A stretch of 64,000 bases of DNA, from contig AP018794.1 of the NCBI GenBank assembly GCA_009731425.1, positions 1,805,960 through 1,869,959 of the forward strand. Direction: 5' to 3'. This DNA is from Lachnospiraceae bacterium KM106-2 (GTDB lineage: Bacteria > Bacillota > Clostridia > Lachnospirales > Lachnospiraceae). The notes below the pieces were generated by a model. That model did not search any database, was not told the DNA's origin, and saw only the letters and a list, made by a program, of their open reading frames with translations. Shown one piece after another: positions 35,481 to 45,056 of the stretch (positions are counted from its first letter, which is position 1; each line of letters opens with the position of its first letter). The position numbers were made by a program, and so were the translations under genes.

Positions 35481-35510
35481 AGTATAACAGATAAATAGAC
35501 AAATTGGCAA
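35481..35510 (-). promoter_or_regulatory. Promoter of rnj
   Basis: Minus strand TTGCCA (35505-35510), 18-base spacer, TATACT (35481-35486). It implies a leader of about 165 bases before rnj. Confidence 0.65.
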
Positions 35511-35570
35511 GGAAAATTTGCTAAGTAGAAAAAAAGCCCAAACATCTTCTACTAAAACATATCTATCAAG

Positions 35571-35623
35571 AAGACAATATAAAAGGGACACTTTCTTATT
35601 AAGTGTCCCTTTTATATTGTCTT
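35571..35623 (-). terminator. Long hairpin terminator of the Fe-alcohol dehydrogenase gene
   Basis: Perfect 23-bp stem (35571-35593 with 35601-35623), 7-base loop, directly after the stop codon. Confidence 0.85.
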
Positions 35624-35635
35624 CCATTATTTAAA

Positions 35636-36799
35636 TTAATAACATTGCTCTAAAATTGTTAAGATATCTTCGGCGGTAACTTTTTTGTAACCTCCACCTA
35701 AGACTGTAGAATTTGCGATCAATGGAAGCATTTCTTTCGTTGCTCCAAGTTCTCGTAAAGAAGATACCATACCACATTCTTTAATGAAGGCTTCTAGAGA
35801 AGCAATACCTTCTAGTGCGATCTCATCTTTTGACTTTCCTTCTTCCCTTACATGCCATACTTCTTTAGCGAAACGTACAAACTTATCCAATCCATCTTTA
35901 TAGATATAACGGTAATATGGAATTGAGATTGCTGCTAGTCCCATACCATGCGCACAATCCGTATAAGCACCTAATTGATGTTCGATCATATGAACTTCCC
36001 AATCCTGTTCTTTGGAAAGACCAGTAACGGTATTGAGTGCTAATGTTGCACTCCACATAATGTTACTTCTTGCTTCATAATCAGTTGGATTCTTGATCGC
36101 AACTCTTGCATTGTCAATTACCGAACGTAATAATGACTCAATTACATAATCAGTTGTATTGTTGTCAGTACCTGAGAAATACTGCTCCATTAAATGCGAC
36201 ATGATATCAAAGATACCACTTACCATCTGATACTGTGGAACTGAGAACGTATACTCTGGATTTAAAATTGAGAACTTTGGATTTACATTCGCATCAAAGA
36301 CACGTCCTGTCTTAATCTTCATTTCTTCATTGGTTACAACCGAACCGCCATTCATTTCAGAACCTGTACCAACCATAGTTAATACCGAAGCAACTGGAAC
36401 GATCTCATTATCGATTGGTTCAAAATTAAGCCAGTATCTTGTAAAAGCATCCCCTTTACAATAAGCAGACACTGAAATCGCTTTCGAACAATCGATGACA
36501 GAACCACCGCCTACAGCTAAGATCAAACTAATCTTATGGTCGCGAACAAGCTTTGCTCCCTCTAATACCTTTTCATAAGTTGGATTTGACATAACGCCTG
36601 CTAACTCAACAACGTTCTTTCCACTTTCTTCTAAGATAGTCATTAACTGATCATATAATCCGATCTTCTTGATGGAATTTCTACCATAAACTAATAATAC
36701 ATTTTCTCCATAACTTTCAAGTTCACCTTTTAATTGATTCAAAGAATCCTTTCCGAAATGGATTCTCGTTGGATTGTAATAAGTAAAATCAAATAGCAT
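35636..36799 (-). CDS. Iron-containing alcohol dehydrogenase (butanol dehydrogenase/YqhD-like)
   Basis: 387 residues, normal length. NAD(P)-binding GGGSVIDCSKAIS (about 95), and metal-ligand motifs FDIMSHLMEQYF (about 194), EVHMIEHQLGAYTDCAHGMGLA (about 262). Reduces aldehydes to alcohols with NAD(P)H in fermentation. GGGAG ribosome site. Single gene with own terminator. Confidence 0.9.
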   Translation of the reverse strand: MLFDFTYYNPTRIHFGKDSLNQLKGELESYGENVLLVYGRNSIKKIGLYDQLMTILEESGKNVVELAGVMSNPTYEKVLEGAKLVRDHKISLILAVGGGSVIDCSKAISVSAYCKGDAFTRYWLNFEPIDNEIVPVASVLTMVGTGSEMNGGSVVTNEEMKIKTGRVFDANVNPKFSILNPEYTFSVPQYQMVSGIFDIMSHLMEQYFSGTDNNTTDYVIESLLRSVIDNARVAIKNPTDYEARSNIMWSATLALNTVTGLSKEQDWEVHMIEHQLGAYTDCAHGMGLAAISIPYYRYIYKDGLDKFVRFAKEVWHVREEGKSKDEIALEGIASLEAFIKECGMVSSLRELGATKEMLPLIANSTVLGGGYKKVTAEDILTILEQCY

Positions 36800-36884
36800 A
36801 ATACATACTCCCTTTCTCTTCTTGAATTATGTTCATTATATTACTTGAAGTTAACTCTAAGTCAAGGCGAATTTAATAAATAAT

Positions 36885-38102
36885 TTATTCATCGTTCTGT
36901 AAGGGTAAACTCAGCTGAAAACAGATTCTATTTTCCTTAAAACGAACTGTGATTTCACCTTCATGTAATTCGACAATTCGCTTTACGATAGATAACCCAA
37001 GTCCTGAACTCTCTGCTTCACTTCGAGATCGATCGCCTTTATAAAACCGCTCAAAGATTTGATTTACATCACCAAGATCGGTTCGATCGGTCTGATTCTC
37101 GATTTCAAATCGGAAAGTATCTTCCTGTTCATATACGCGGATGATGACCTTACTTCCTTTTGCCGCATATTTTCTAGCATTATCAAACAAATTCTGTATC
37201 ACACGGATCAACTTTTGAGCATCCGCCATGAGATAAGCTTGTTCTAAAGAAATGTGCTTTTCTATTATCAATCCAGTCTTTTCAAACACGATCTCATACT
37301 CTTGGATCAGATGATTTAATATGACGATCAGGTCGATCTTAGATAAATTCAGCTGATACTCATTGGAAGTCATTTTTGTGTATTCAAATAGCTCATTTAT
37401 CATGCCATTTAGCCCTTTTAATCTGCGATCTACAACACTGATATACTCTTCAAATTTATCCTTGTCCTCGATTCCATTTTGCTGCAAGAGGGTTACATAC
37501 CCCATGATCGAAGTTAATGGTGTCCTTAGGTCGTGGGACACATTGGTGATCAATTCATTTTTTGTCTGTTCGATCTTCTTCTCTTGTTCGATCTTCTCTC
37601 TTAGCTTAACCGACATTAAATTGATCCCTTTGCTTAGATCGGTAAGTTCATCATTCCCCCTTACTTCTATCGTCTGGCCAAAACCTTCTAGTTCAATCTT
37701 TTTTACCTGCTCCGAAATATACTGAATATATCTTACCTTTCGATTTACCAGTGCCATAAAAGAAAATGTGAAAGTACCAAACAAAACTACCAAAAAGATA
37801 ATTACCAGATTCAACCCAAGAAAAAATCCTTCTTGTGCTTGGAGCATAAATTGAAATTTCTCATCAATAAATAACGGTTGTATGATCTTGAACATCAGAT
37901 TCATGATTACGATCATCGCGATCACAGAGCCAATAACTGAACGTACAAAATACATCGTGAGTCTTTTCTTTTCTCTTCCAAAGCACCATTTTACAAATAG
38001 AAAAACACTTAAGATCACAACGATCATGCATGTGATCGGGATCCATTGATACTCATGACCCAATTCCATCCCAACAAATAAAAGTTTTACTTTTTGTATC
38101 AT
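36885..38102 (-). CDS. Sensor histidine kinase
   Basis: 405 residues. Three to four hydrophobic segments (about 20-40, 54-76, 95-118), HAMP-like linker, HisKA with NVSHDLRTPLTS (H190) and HATPase with NLFDNARKYA and GLGLSIVKR. Start overlaps the regulator stop codon as ATGA. Autophosphorylates and passes phosphate to the response regulator. Similar in layout to VanS-type sensors. Signal unknown. Confidence 0.9.
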   Translation of the reverse strand: MIQKVKLLFVGMELGHEYQWIPITCMIVVILSVFLFVKWCFGREKKRLTMYFVRSVIGSVIAMIVIMNLMFKIIQPLFIDEKFQFMLQAQEGFFLGLNLVIIFLVVLFGTFTFSFMALVNRKVRYIQYISEQVKKIELEGFGQTIEVRGNDELTDLSKGINLMSVKLREKIEQEKKIEQTKNELITNVSHDLRTPLTSIMGYVTLLQQNGIEDKDKFEEYISVVDRRLKGLNGMINELFEYTKMTSNEYQLNLSKIDLIVILNHLIQEYEIVFEKTGLIIEKHISLEQAYLMADAQKLIRVIQNLFDNARKYAAKGSKVIIRVYEQEDTFRFEIENQTDRTDLGDVNQIFERFYKGDRSRSEAESSGLGLSIVKRIVELHEGEITVRFKENRICFQLSLPLQNDE

Positions 38103-38779
38103 AATTTATATCCCACTCCCCATATGGTTTGAATATATTTCGTTTCGCCGCCTCGATTTAACTTATCTCTAAGCTTAGCGATATGCACCATAACCGTGTT
38201 CTCAGAACGAAAGAAATCTTCTCTCCACACCTTTTCATAAATCTGAGCCATACTTAGAGCCATTCCTTTATTTAATAAAAGCAATTCTAATATGTCATAT
38301 TCTTTGGGTGTTAATCTAACCTCTTCTCCACCAACCCATGCCTGTCTGCTGTCTCGGTTGACCACGAGATCCTCATACTCTAATAATGTATTGTTCGAAT
38401 ACTTCTCGTTATATTGCTTATATCTTCGTAATTGAGCCTTCACTCTTGTCACCAGTTCGATCGGATTAAATGGTTTGGTAAGATAATCATCCGCTCCTGC
38501 CATCAATCCTTGTATTTTATCCATATCTTCTGATTTTGCTGATATAAAGATGATCGGCATATTCTCACGCTGTCGGATTTTGATACACGCTTCAATTCCA
38601 TCAAGTTCCGGCATCATAATATCTAAAATGATCAAGTCTATTTTGTGACTCTCTATGAGCTCAATTGCTTTGTTTGCACTATCACATTTAATATATTTAA
38701 ATCCTTCGTTTCCTAAATAAATTCCAACTAAATTTCGAATATCCTGATCATCATCTACGATCAAAATGTAACCTTCCAT
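38099..38779 (-). CDS. OmpR-family response regulator
   Basis: 226 residues from the ATG at 38779, preceded by GGAG at 6 bases; an ATG at 38797 has no ribosome site. Receiver with D9-D11 cluster and phosphoacceptor D53 (LDIMMPELDG), then winged-helix DNA-binding domain (LTPKEYDILELLLLNKG, HIAKLRDKLN). Third gene in the operon, followed by its kinase. Confidence 0.92.
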   Translation of the reverse strand: MEGYILIVDDDQDIRNLVGIYLGNEGFKYIKCDSANKAIELIESHKIDLIILDIMMPELDGIEACIKIRQRENMPIIFISAKSEDMDKIQGLMAGADDYLTKPFNPIELVTRVKAQLRRYKQYNEKYSNNTLLEYEDLVVNRDSRQAWVGGEEVRLTPKEYDILELLLLNKGMALSMAQIYEKVWREDFFRSENTVMVHIAKLRDKLNRGGETKYIQTIWGVGYKL

Positions 38780-38780
38780 T

Positions 38781-39311
38781 TTATACTCCATTCTCATTAA
38801 ATAACTTTCTATGTTCTATCAGTCTGATTGCTTTTGAAATGATCATTAAGATTCCTAACTCAATTATAATAACCTGCCATTTATTAATTGAAAATGCCCT
38901 TCCAATCTGTTCGGAAAAGGTGATCATTCCAACAGAGACAGTTTTTGATATTGCTGCAAGAATCATATATTTAGAAAAGCTGATCCCGACAAGTGGCGCA
39001 CCAATCCCGATGATCTCATCTGGCAGGATCGGCACTACAAATAAGAGTGCTACGATTAGTATTTGATAATGTCTGATATATCTTTCAAAACATGCGATCT
39101 TATCTTCATAATGAAGTTTTGTAATGATCCAGTCGGACGCTTTGCAAGCGAACTGATACATTAGTCCAGTTCCCATCACAGTACCTAAGACTCCAAAGAC
39201 GAAACTTGGTACTGCTCCTAATTCATTCAGCCCCCATACTACCGTTATCATCTCCGGAACCGGAAGGCAGATTGGCTGTAAGATACAGCAGATAAAATAT
39301 AATATTAACAT
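38781..39311 (-). CDS. DedA/VTT-domain membrane protein
   Basis: 176 residues with 4-5 hydrophobic helices. It keeps the VTT/SNARE-associated motif region (PICLPVPEMITVVWGLNELGAVPSFVFGVLGTVMGTGLMYQFAC and FVVPILPDEIIGIGAPLVGIS). DedA proteins move undecaprenyl phosphate or phospholipids and affect resistance to cationic peptides. Start overlaps the methyltransferase stop by 7 bases; AGGAGGG ribosome site. Confidence 0.8.
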   Translation of the reverse strand: MLILYFICCILQPICLPVPEMITVVWGLNELGAVPSFVFGVLGTVMGTGLMYQFACKASDWIITKLHYEDKIACFERYIRHYQILIVALLFVVPILPDEIIGIGAPLVGISFSKYMILAAISKTVSVGMITFSEQIGRAFSINKWQVIIIELGILMIISKAIRLIEHRKLFNENGV

Positions 39312-39874
39312 AATATGCCCTCCTTATTTTTCATTACTAATACATTTGCCGGTGGAACATTACGATATACCTTTTTATATCTGCGCACTGTGAAATATCG
39401 TTCAAACAACTTCTTCTTAAACATCGTATATTGAAAGGTGATAAATACTCCTTTGCCTCCAAGTACGGTTTCCGTCTTTCTTAAGATTTGATTGGAAACC
39501 ACTTTAGGTAATGAAGCAAATGGAATTCCCGATACGATGTAGTCAGCCTTACTTTGATCATATTGTTTTAGATACTGATCTACTTGTTCCGCTTTTCCAT
39601 GTATGATCCTTACATTTTCGTATTCTCCGAACTGCTGAAGTAATTCACGATAAAAGACTTCATTTTCTTCAATTACTAAAAATAAAGTATCCTCTTTCTT
39701 TCTCTTAATGATCTCTTTTGTAAAAACGCCTGTCCCCGCACCATATTCTACGATGCATTGACATCTATTAAAATTTATTGTTTCCATCATTTGCTCTGCT
39801 AAATATCTACTGCTAGGTGCAACTGCCCCCACTTTAGATGGATGTTTGATATATTGCTTGATAAACTGTAACAT
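39305..39874 (-). CDS. PmtA-like SAM-dependent methyltransferase
   Basis: 189 residues. The start FIKQYIKHPSKVGAVAPSSRYLAEQM and the SAM-binding VEYGAGTGVFTKEII (about 40), VSGIPFASLP (about 112) match the phospholipid N-methyltransferase/rRNA dimethylase-like group. May methylate a membrane lipid, which fits its coupling to DedA. First gene of the four-gene operon. Activity is inferred. Confidence 0.72.
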   Translation of the reverse strand: MLQFIKQYIKHPSKVGAVAPSSRYLAEQMMETINFNRCQCIVEYGAGTGVFTKEIIKRKKEDTLFLVIEENEVFYRELLQQFGEYENVRIIHGKAEQVDQYLKQYDQSKADYIVSGIPFASLPKVVSNQILRKTETVLGGKGVFITFQYTMFKKKLFERYFTVRRYKKVYRNVPPANVLVMKNKEGILC

Positions 39875-40011
39875 TCCCTTATCTCCTTATCCTCAATTTC
39901 ATAATTCCTGTGTAATAAGGAGTCTAACAAGAAGACCTAAAATATCGTCCATCATAAACCTTAACATTTCTTAAGGTTTTAATTTATTGGGGAGTTCAGC
40001 GAACTTTACTA

Positions 40012-40061
40012 TAAACGAGAAGAAACACGCTTTGCGAGTTTGGCGCGTTGTTCGCGTAAAT
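40012..40061 (-). repeat. Short terminator-abutting repeat, copy D (full length)
   Basis: Minus strand starts TTTACGCGAACAACGCGCC and ends AAAGCGTGTTTCTTCTCGTT. The clearest full copy of the family. It follows the T-run of the terminator at 40066-40107. Confidence 0.65.
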
Positions 40062-40065
40062 TAAA

Positions 40066-40107
40066 AAAGTGAATCCTTTTTGTAATTCAACAAAAAAGAT
40101 TCACTTT
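40066..40107 (-). terminator. Terminator of chemoreceptor gene 1
   Basis: 10-bp stem AAAGTGAATC (40066-40075) with GATTCACTTT (40098-40107), large loop, T-run on the minus strand. Shares its stem with the terminator of chemoreceptor 2. Confidence 0.75.
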
Positions 40108-40119
40108 CCCTATATTCAA

Positions 40120-41571
40120 CTATTCTGTTTTTGCCGCTTCAAATAATACTATTGATTGTTCATTGATTCGTTTTGAAACATCGCTAAGACGTCTAATATC
40201 TTCCTGCTGCTCGCTCTGAAGAGTTGTTACCTCTTCCGATGCCGCAACGTATTCTTCTGTAATGGCTGTCACACCATCCACATTTTCTTCTACTTCTTGG
40301 ATCAAGGTAAAGATTTCACCCACTTGCTCATGTTCTTTCTTAATATCCTGTCCAATACTTTGGAAATCAGAAACCATCTGCTCAAATTTCTGATACATCG
40401 TCGCTATGATCTCTTGACCTTCTTCCGATCGTTTTTCTCCACTTTCAACTACCTTAGTAATATTACCAATCTTTGACTGTGCTTTTTCAATTACTTTCTC
40501 GATTTCATCGGTTGTCCCCTTTGTTTGTTCCGATAGTACACGAACCTGCTCTGCTACTACAGCGAAGCCATTACCCGCATCTCCAGCTCTAGCCGCTTCG
40601 ATGGAAGCATTTAATGCTAATAGATTGATCTGTCCTGAGATCTGTTTGATTTCCGCAAGTACCTGAATGACTTCTGCCATACTTACCGTAAACTCTTCTA
40701 CCGTGCTTTTTGCTTCTATCATATCTTGATTGATACTTTGAATATTACCCTCTATATTATGAATTTCAGATAAATTATCCTTTGTTACCTGTTCTAATTC
40801 CTGAGATACCTCTGATAGATGATCACAGAATTCAACGGTACTCTTTACCTTACCTGTAATTCCATTTACCGAATGATTCACTTCTACCATCTGTGAAACT
40901 TGGACCTCAGCTCCTTTTCGAATTTCTTCGATTGCTTGGGTAACCTTTATCGATTTTTCTCCCGTATCCTCAGTGCTTTTCTCTAGATTCTTTACTTCTT
41001 CCGATAAAATTTCACCGGATTGGCGAATAAGCTCTATCGTTTGTAATGCCTCTTTTTGTGACTTAATAATAGTCTCTTCCGAACTACGGATCCATTTTAT
41101 GATCGTCGTTCCTAATACTTGAACAACAAGTAATAAAAAGAAATGGACGATCGGTATACTTGCTCGTTCTACCTTACCAAGCATATTAATTCCCAATCCA
41201 TATTGAGTCACTAAAAATAAATTATCCTGAATAAATGCTACTACTGTAAATGCTTTCTTATCTGCATATAATAAGCAAAACATAGAAATCATACAAAATT
41301 CAAATAAAACATAACTTCCACCGCCACTTGTTACGGTATATCCATATACTCCAAATAAAAATGTCAATGGTAACACATAGGCACATAAATAGGTCTTTGA
41401 CGACTTTTTCACTATATACCATACCGTTGAATAAAGTATAGCGACCATTACAGCAAAACCTATTCCTTCAATAAAATCTTTTGTAAAAACCAGTAATGTA
41501 ATAACAATTGCGCTAACCCCCATTAACGGCAAAAGTAATCGATTGGCTTTTTCGATATAAGCATTTTCCAT
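40120..41571 (-). CDS. Methyl-accepting chemotaxis protein, multi-helix sensor, copy 1
   Basis: 483 residues. N-terminal membrane module of about six helices (10-170), no clear HAMP domain, then an MCP signalling domain (about 200-480). Hairpin tip is [43 protein letters not shown]. Relays a signal to CheA/CheW. No CheR-docking pentapeptide at the end. Near-identical to copy 2 over about the last 280 residues. Start chosen at the second ATG by spacing from GGGAG. Sigma-D-like promoter upstream. Confidence 0.88.
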   Translation of the reverse strand: MENAYIEKANRLLLPLMGVSAIVITLLVFTKDFIEGIGFAVMVAILYSTVWYIVKKSSKTYLCAYVLPLTFLFGVYGYTVTSGGGSYVLFEFCMISMFCLLYADKKAFTVVAFIQDNLFLVTQYGLGINMLGKVERASIPIVHFFLLLVVQVLGTTIIKWIRSSEETIIKSQKEALQTIELIRQSGEILSEEVKNLEKSTEDTGEKSIKVTQAIEEIRKGAEVQVSQMVEVNHSVNGITGKVKSTVEFCDHLSEVSQELEQVTKDNLSEIHNIEGNIQSINQDMIEAKSTVEEFTVSMAEVIQVLAEIKQISGQINLLALNASIEAARAGDAGNGFAVVAEQVRVLSEQTKGTTDEIEKVIEKAQSKIGNITKVVESGEKRSEEGQEIIATMYQKFEQMVSDFQSIGQDIKKEHEQVGEIFTLIQEVEENVDGVTAITEEYVAASEEVTTLQSEQQEDIRRLSDVSKRINEQSIVLFEAAKTE

Positions 41572-41605
41572 CATTAATCTCCCTTATCTTAATTATTCAT
41601 ACTAT

Positions 41606-41633
41606 ATATCGACATATTTTTTCATTTTCTTTA
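41606..41633 (-). promoter_or_regulatory. Sigma-D-type promoter of chemoreceptor 1
   Basis: Minus strand TAAA (41630-41633), 16-base spacer, GTCGATAT (41606-41613), close to the flagellar sigma consensus TAAA-N15-GCCGATAT. Confidence 0.6.
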
Positions 41634-41687
41634 ACGCATTAAATCCACAAATTAGAACAACTTAATATCCCTTTATCAACTACAAAA

Positions 41688-41729
41688 AAAGTGAATCCAT
41701 TCTGTTATTTATACAGAAAGATTCACTTT
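41688..41729 (-). terminator. Terminator of chemoreceptor gene 2
   Basis: 10-bp stem AAAGTGAATC (41688-41697) with GATTCACTTT (41720-41729), inner CTGT/ACAG pair. Confidence 0.75.
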
Positions 41730-41739
41730 AATTTTATTA

Positions 41740-43197
41740 TTATTCTGTTTTCGCCACTTCAAATAATGCTAATGATTGTTCATTGATTCGTCTTGAAACA
41801 TCGCTAAGACATTTGATATCTTCCTGCTGCTCAAATTGAAGTGTTGTTACTTCTTCGGATGCTGCAACATATTCTTCCGTGATAGCAGTAACCCCATCCA
41901 CATTTTCTTCTACTTCTTGGATCAAGGTAAAGATTTCACCCACTTGTTCATGTTCTTTCTTAATATCGTGTCCGATACTTTGGAAATCAGAAACCATCTG
42001 CTCAAATTTTTGATACATCGTCGCTATGATCTCTTGACCTTCTTCCGATCGTTTTTCTCCACTTTCAACTACCTTCGTAATATCACCAATCTTTGACTGT
42101 GCTTTTTCAATTACTTTCTCGATTTCATCGGTTGTCCCCTTTGTTTGTTCCGAAAGCACTCGAACTTGCTCTGCTACTACAGCGAATCCATTACCTGCAT
42201 CTCCAGCTCTAGCCGCTTCGATGGAAGCATTTAATGCTAATAGATTGATCTGTCCTGAGATTTGTTTGATTTCCGCAAGTACCTGAATGACTTCTGCCAT
42301 ACTTACTGTAAACTCTTCTACCGTGCTTTTTGCTTCTATCATATCTTGATTGATACTTTGAATATTACCCTCAATATTATGAATTTCAGATAAATTATCC
42401 TTTGTTACCTGTTCTAATTCCTGAGATACCTCTGATAGATGATCACAGAATTCAACGGTACTTTTCACCTTACCTGTAATTCCATTTACCGAATGATTCA
42501 CTTCTACCATCTGTGCCGCCTGTACTTCGGCACCTTTTTGAATCTCTCCAATTGCTTGAGTTACCTTGGCAGATTTATTTCCTGCATTTTCTGTACTTTC
42601 CTCTAAATTTTTCACTTCTTCCTCTAAAGCTTCACCCGATTGTTGTATTAGCTCTATCGTCTTTAGCGCCGCCTGCTGCGACTGTAAAATAGTCTCTTCC
42701 GAACTTCGGATCCATCGAATGATCGTAGTTCCTAAAAGTTGAATCACAATTAACAAAAAGAAATGTACAATCGGTACAAATGCATTTGCTGTATTACCAA
42801 GCATCTTAACTCCAAATACATACTGACTAACCAAATACAAGTTATCCTGAATAAATGCCACTGTGTTAAATGCTTTCTTATCTGCATACAATAAGCAAAA
42901 CATAGTAATCATGCTAAATTCAAATAAAACATAACTACTACCGCCGTTTTTTAAGATATTCAGATATACTCCTAATAAAAAGATTAGTGGTACGACATAA
43001 GCAGATAAGTAGGTCTTGGTCGATTTTTTCATCACATACCAGATGATTGCATAAAGCCCCCCCACAACCACACCAAATTCTAGACCGCCAAGAAATCCAT
43101 TTCTAATAACCATAAGTAATGTAAGTGCCACTGCACTAATACCAATTACGGGTAATAGTAACCGATTTGCTTTTTCAATGTAAATATCATTTTTCAT
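41740..43197 (-). CDS. Methyl-accepting chemotaxis protein, multi-helix sensor, copy 2
   Basis: 485 residues with the same architecture as copy 1. The membrane module has diverged (different loops around residues 20-60 and 130-150) whereas the signalling domain is nearly the same at protein and DNA level, so the pair arose by tandem duplication and may still exchange sequence. Differences in the sensor part suggest a different signal. GGGAG ribosome site; own sigma-D-like promoter. Confidence 0.88.
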   Translation of the reverse strand: MKNDIYIEKANRLLLPVIGISAVALTLLMVIRNGFLGGLEFGVVVGGLYAIIWYVMKKSTKTYLSAYVVPLIFLLGVYLNILKNGGSSYVLFEFSMITMFCLLYADKKAFNTVAFIQDNLYLVSQYVFGVKMLGNTANAFVPIVHFFLLIVIQLLGTTIIRWIRSSEETILQSQQAALKTIELIQQSGEALEEEVKNLEESTENAGNKSAKVTQAIGEIQKGAEVQAAQMVEVNHSVNGITGKVKSTVEFCDHLSEVSQELEQVTKDNLSEIHNIEGNIQSINQDMIEAKSTVEEFTVSMAEVIQVLAEIKQISGQINLLALNASIEAARAGDAGNGFAVVAEQVRVLSEQTKGTTDEIEKVIEKAQSKIGDITKVVESGEKRSEEGQEIIATMYQKFEQMVSDFQSIGHDIKKEHEQVGEIFTLIQEVEENVDGVTAITEEYVAASEEVTTLQFEQQEDIKCLSDVSRRINEQSLALFEVAKTE

Positions 43198-43230
43198 TCG
43201 TAAACTCCCTTATCTTCTCCATTTGTTTAT

Positions 43231-43257
43231 ATATCGACAAATATCTACAATTTATTA
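43231..43257 (-). promoter_or_regulatory. Sigma-D-type promoter of chemoreceptor 2
   Basis: Minus strand TAAT (43254-43257), 15-base spacer, GTCGATAT (43231-43238). Confidence 0.55.
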
Positions 43258-43353
43258 CATCGATATTCCATGTAAAAACTGGTAGTTTCGTTTCACATCT
43301 TAATTCAATTAGAATAAAATACTACAGGACGAAAAAAGTAAGAAGGTTATATA

Positions 43354-43782
43354 ATGGTACCTAACAGCAATCCAATCGTAGATTATGGACCTAACCCCTT
43401 TGTAGTTAATATAGAAGAAGAAACAAATATGAATACTAATTTTCGCACGACACTTTGGACAGGAGAACATTTACAAGTAACCTTAATGTCTATTCAGCCT
43501 GGTGGTGAAATCGGAGCAGAGATTCATGATAATGTAGATCAATTCATTCGAATCGAAGAAGGACGTGGCATTGCAAGATTTGGTTATACAAGAGAGACCA
43601 TGTTATCTGATACTCCCGTAGACTCTGACTACGCTATTTTAGTGCCTGCAGGAATTTGGCATAATTTGATCAATACCGGAAATGAACCACTTAAAGTTTA
43701 TTCTATCTATGCGCCACCAGAACACCCTTTCAACACGGTTCATCGGACAAAAGAAGAGGCTGACGTCGCTGAGAATGAATAA
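43354..43782 (+). CDS. Cupin-domain protein
   Basis: 142 residues, one cupin barrel. Motif 1 GAEIHDNVDQFIRIEEGRG (about 52) and motif 2 VPAGIWHNLINTG (about 98) supply metal ligands. The sequence is like small cupins of Firmicutes of unknown function. AAGAAGG ribosome site. Single gene. Confidence 0.82.
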   Translation: MVPNSNPIVDYGPNPFVVNIEEETNMNTNFRTTLWTGEHLQVTLMSIQPGGEIGAEIHDNVDQFIRIEEGRGIARFGYTRETMLSDTPVDSDYAILVPAGIWHNLINTGNEPLKVYSIYAPPEHPFNTVHRTKEEADVAENE

Positions 43783-43806
43783 AGCAAGATTGATCCTATA
43801 AAAGAA

Positions 43807-43834
43807 GAGGAAATCATCTCATGATGATTTCCTC
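43807..43834. terminator. Terminator hairpin
   Basis: Perfect 12-bp stem (43807-43818 with 43823-43834), 4-base loop, between convergent cupin and malY-type genes. T-run weak. Confidence 0.65.
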
Positions 43835-43874
43835 CATTTATATACTCCATATTATTTTGTAATTGCTTTCATCG

Positions 43875-45056
43875 TTAGCATTGATCTACTGACCACTCTT
43901 CATATTCATCCAGACTCTTCTTCAAACGCTTTAATCCATTAAGCAAATACTCTCTTGGGCATGCAATATTCATTCGTAAAAAGCCCTCTCCACTTTCTCC
44001 ATAACTACTTCCGCTGGATAAACGAAGACCGCTGTTCTCTCGAATATATGCTGTCAGGTGATCTGAATAACGAGATATTTTTTTACAATCCAACCATAAA
44101 AGATACGTTGCCTCAGATGGTACAAGTTTTATATCCGACAATTCATTTTCTATAAATTCTGCCACCACACGCTTATTCTCAAAGATATAATCACGAAGTG
44201 CATCTAACCATCCTGCACCTTTGGTAAAGGCAGCAACTGTGGCTGTAATCGCAAAACTATTTGGTTCTGCTACTTCATCTGTATTAAGTCCACGTTCTAC
44301 TTTATGACGCAGCTGTTCATTAGGAATCATAACTGCAGCAGTCTGTAACCCGGCAATATTAAATGCTTTTGTTGGTGCAATACAAGTAATACTATTCATC
44401 GCACATGTTTTTGATACAGAAGCAAATGGAAGATACGAATGACCTGGATCTGTAAGTTCACAATGTATTTCGTCTGAAACAACTAATACATGATATTTCT
44501 TACAAAGTTCGCCAATCTTACTAAGCGTCTCCCTATCCCAGATCTTCCCGATCGGATTATGTGGATTGCATAATAACATCATAGTCGTTTGTGGATCTGA
44601 TAACTTCTCCTCTAAATCCTGATAATCAATCTGATACTCGCTTCCATCATAAATCAACTGACTTTCTAAAATATGACGACCGTTATTTACGATTGAATTA
44701 AAGAAGATATTATAAACCGGAGTCTGTACCAAGACATTTTCACCTACCGTTGTCATCTTCCTAACAATACTTGAAATGGCTGGAACCACTCCCGTACAAA
44801 AGACTAAGCTTTCCTTCTCCATTTGAATATCGTGTCGCGCACTCCACCAGCCGCAAATCGCTTCATACCATTCATCTGTCACAATATTATAACCAAAGAT
44901 TCCATGTTCCACTCTTGTCTTTATGGCATCGATAATCTCCGGTGCCGTCTTAAAATCCATATCTGCCACCCACATAGGAAGTTCAGATTCTTTGACATCC
45001 CATTTGAGCGAGCCAGACTCTCTTCGATTTATGATCTCATCAAAATTATATTGCAT
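43875..45056 (-). CDS. MalY/PatB-type PLP-dependent C-S lyase or aminotransferase
   Basis: 393 residues from the ATG at 45056 (AGGTGAG 7 bases before; a GTG four codons earlier has no site). Fold type I: N-terminus YNFDEIINRRESGSLKWD and PMWVADMDF, PLP Lys in IAPTKAFNIAGLQ (about 232), NPHNPIGKIW. The family cleaves cystathionine to homocysteine and may act as a transaminase. Overlaps the DUF3737 gene by 11 bases. Confidence 0.88.
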   Translation of the reverse strand: MQYNFDEIINRRESGSLKWDVKESELPMWVADMDFKTAPEIIDAIKTRVEHGIFGYNIVTDEWYEAICGWWSARHDIQMEKESLVFCTGVVPAISSIVRKMTTVGENVLVQTPVYNIFFNSIVNNGRHILESQLIYDGSEYQIDYQDLEEKLSDPQTTMMLLCNPHNPIGKIWDRETLSKIGELCKKYHVLVVSDEIHCELTDPGHSYLPFASVSKTCAMNSITCIAPTKAFNIAGLQTAAVMIPNEQLRHKVERGLNTDEVAEPNSFAITATVAAFTKGAGWLDALRDYIFENKRVVAEFIENELSDIKLVPSEATYLLWLDCKKISRYSDHLTAYIRENSGLRLSSGSSYGESGEGFLRMNIACPREYLLNGLKRLKKSLDEYEEWSVDQC

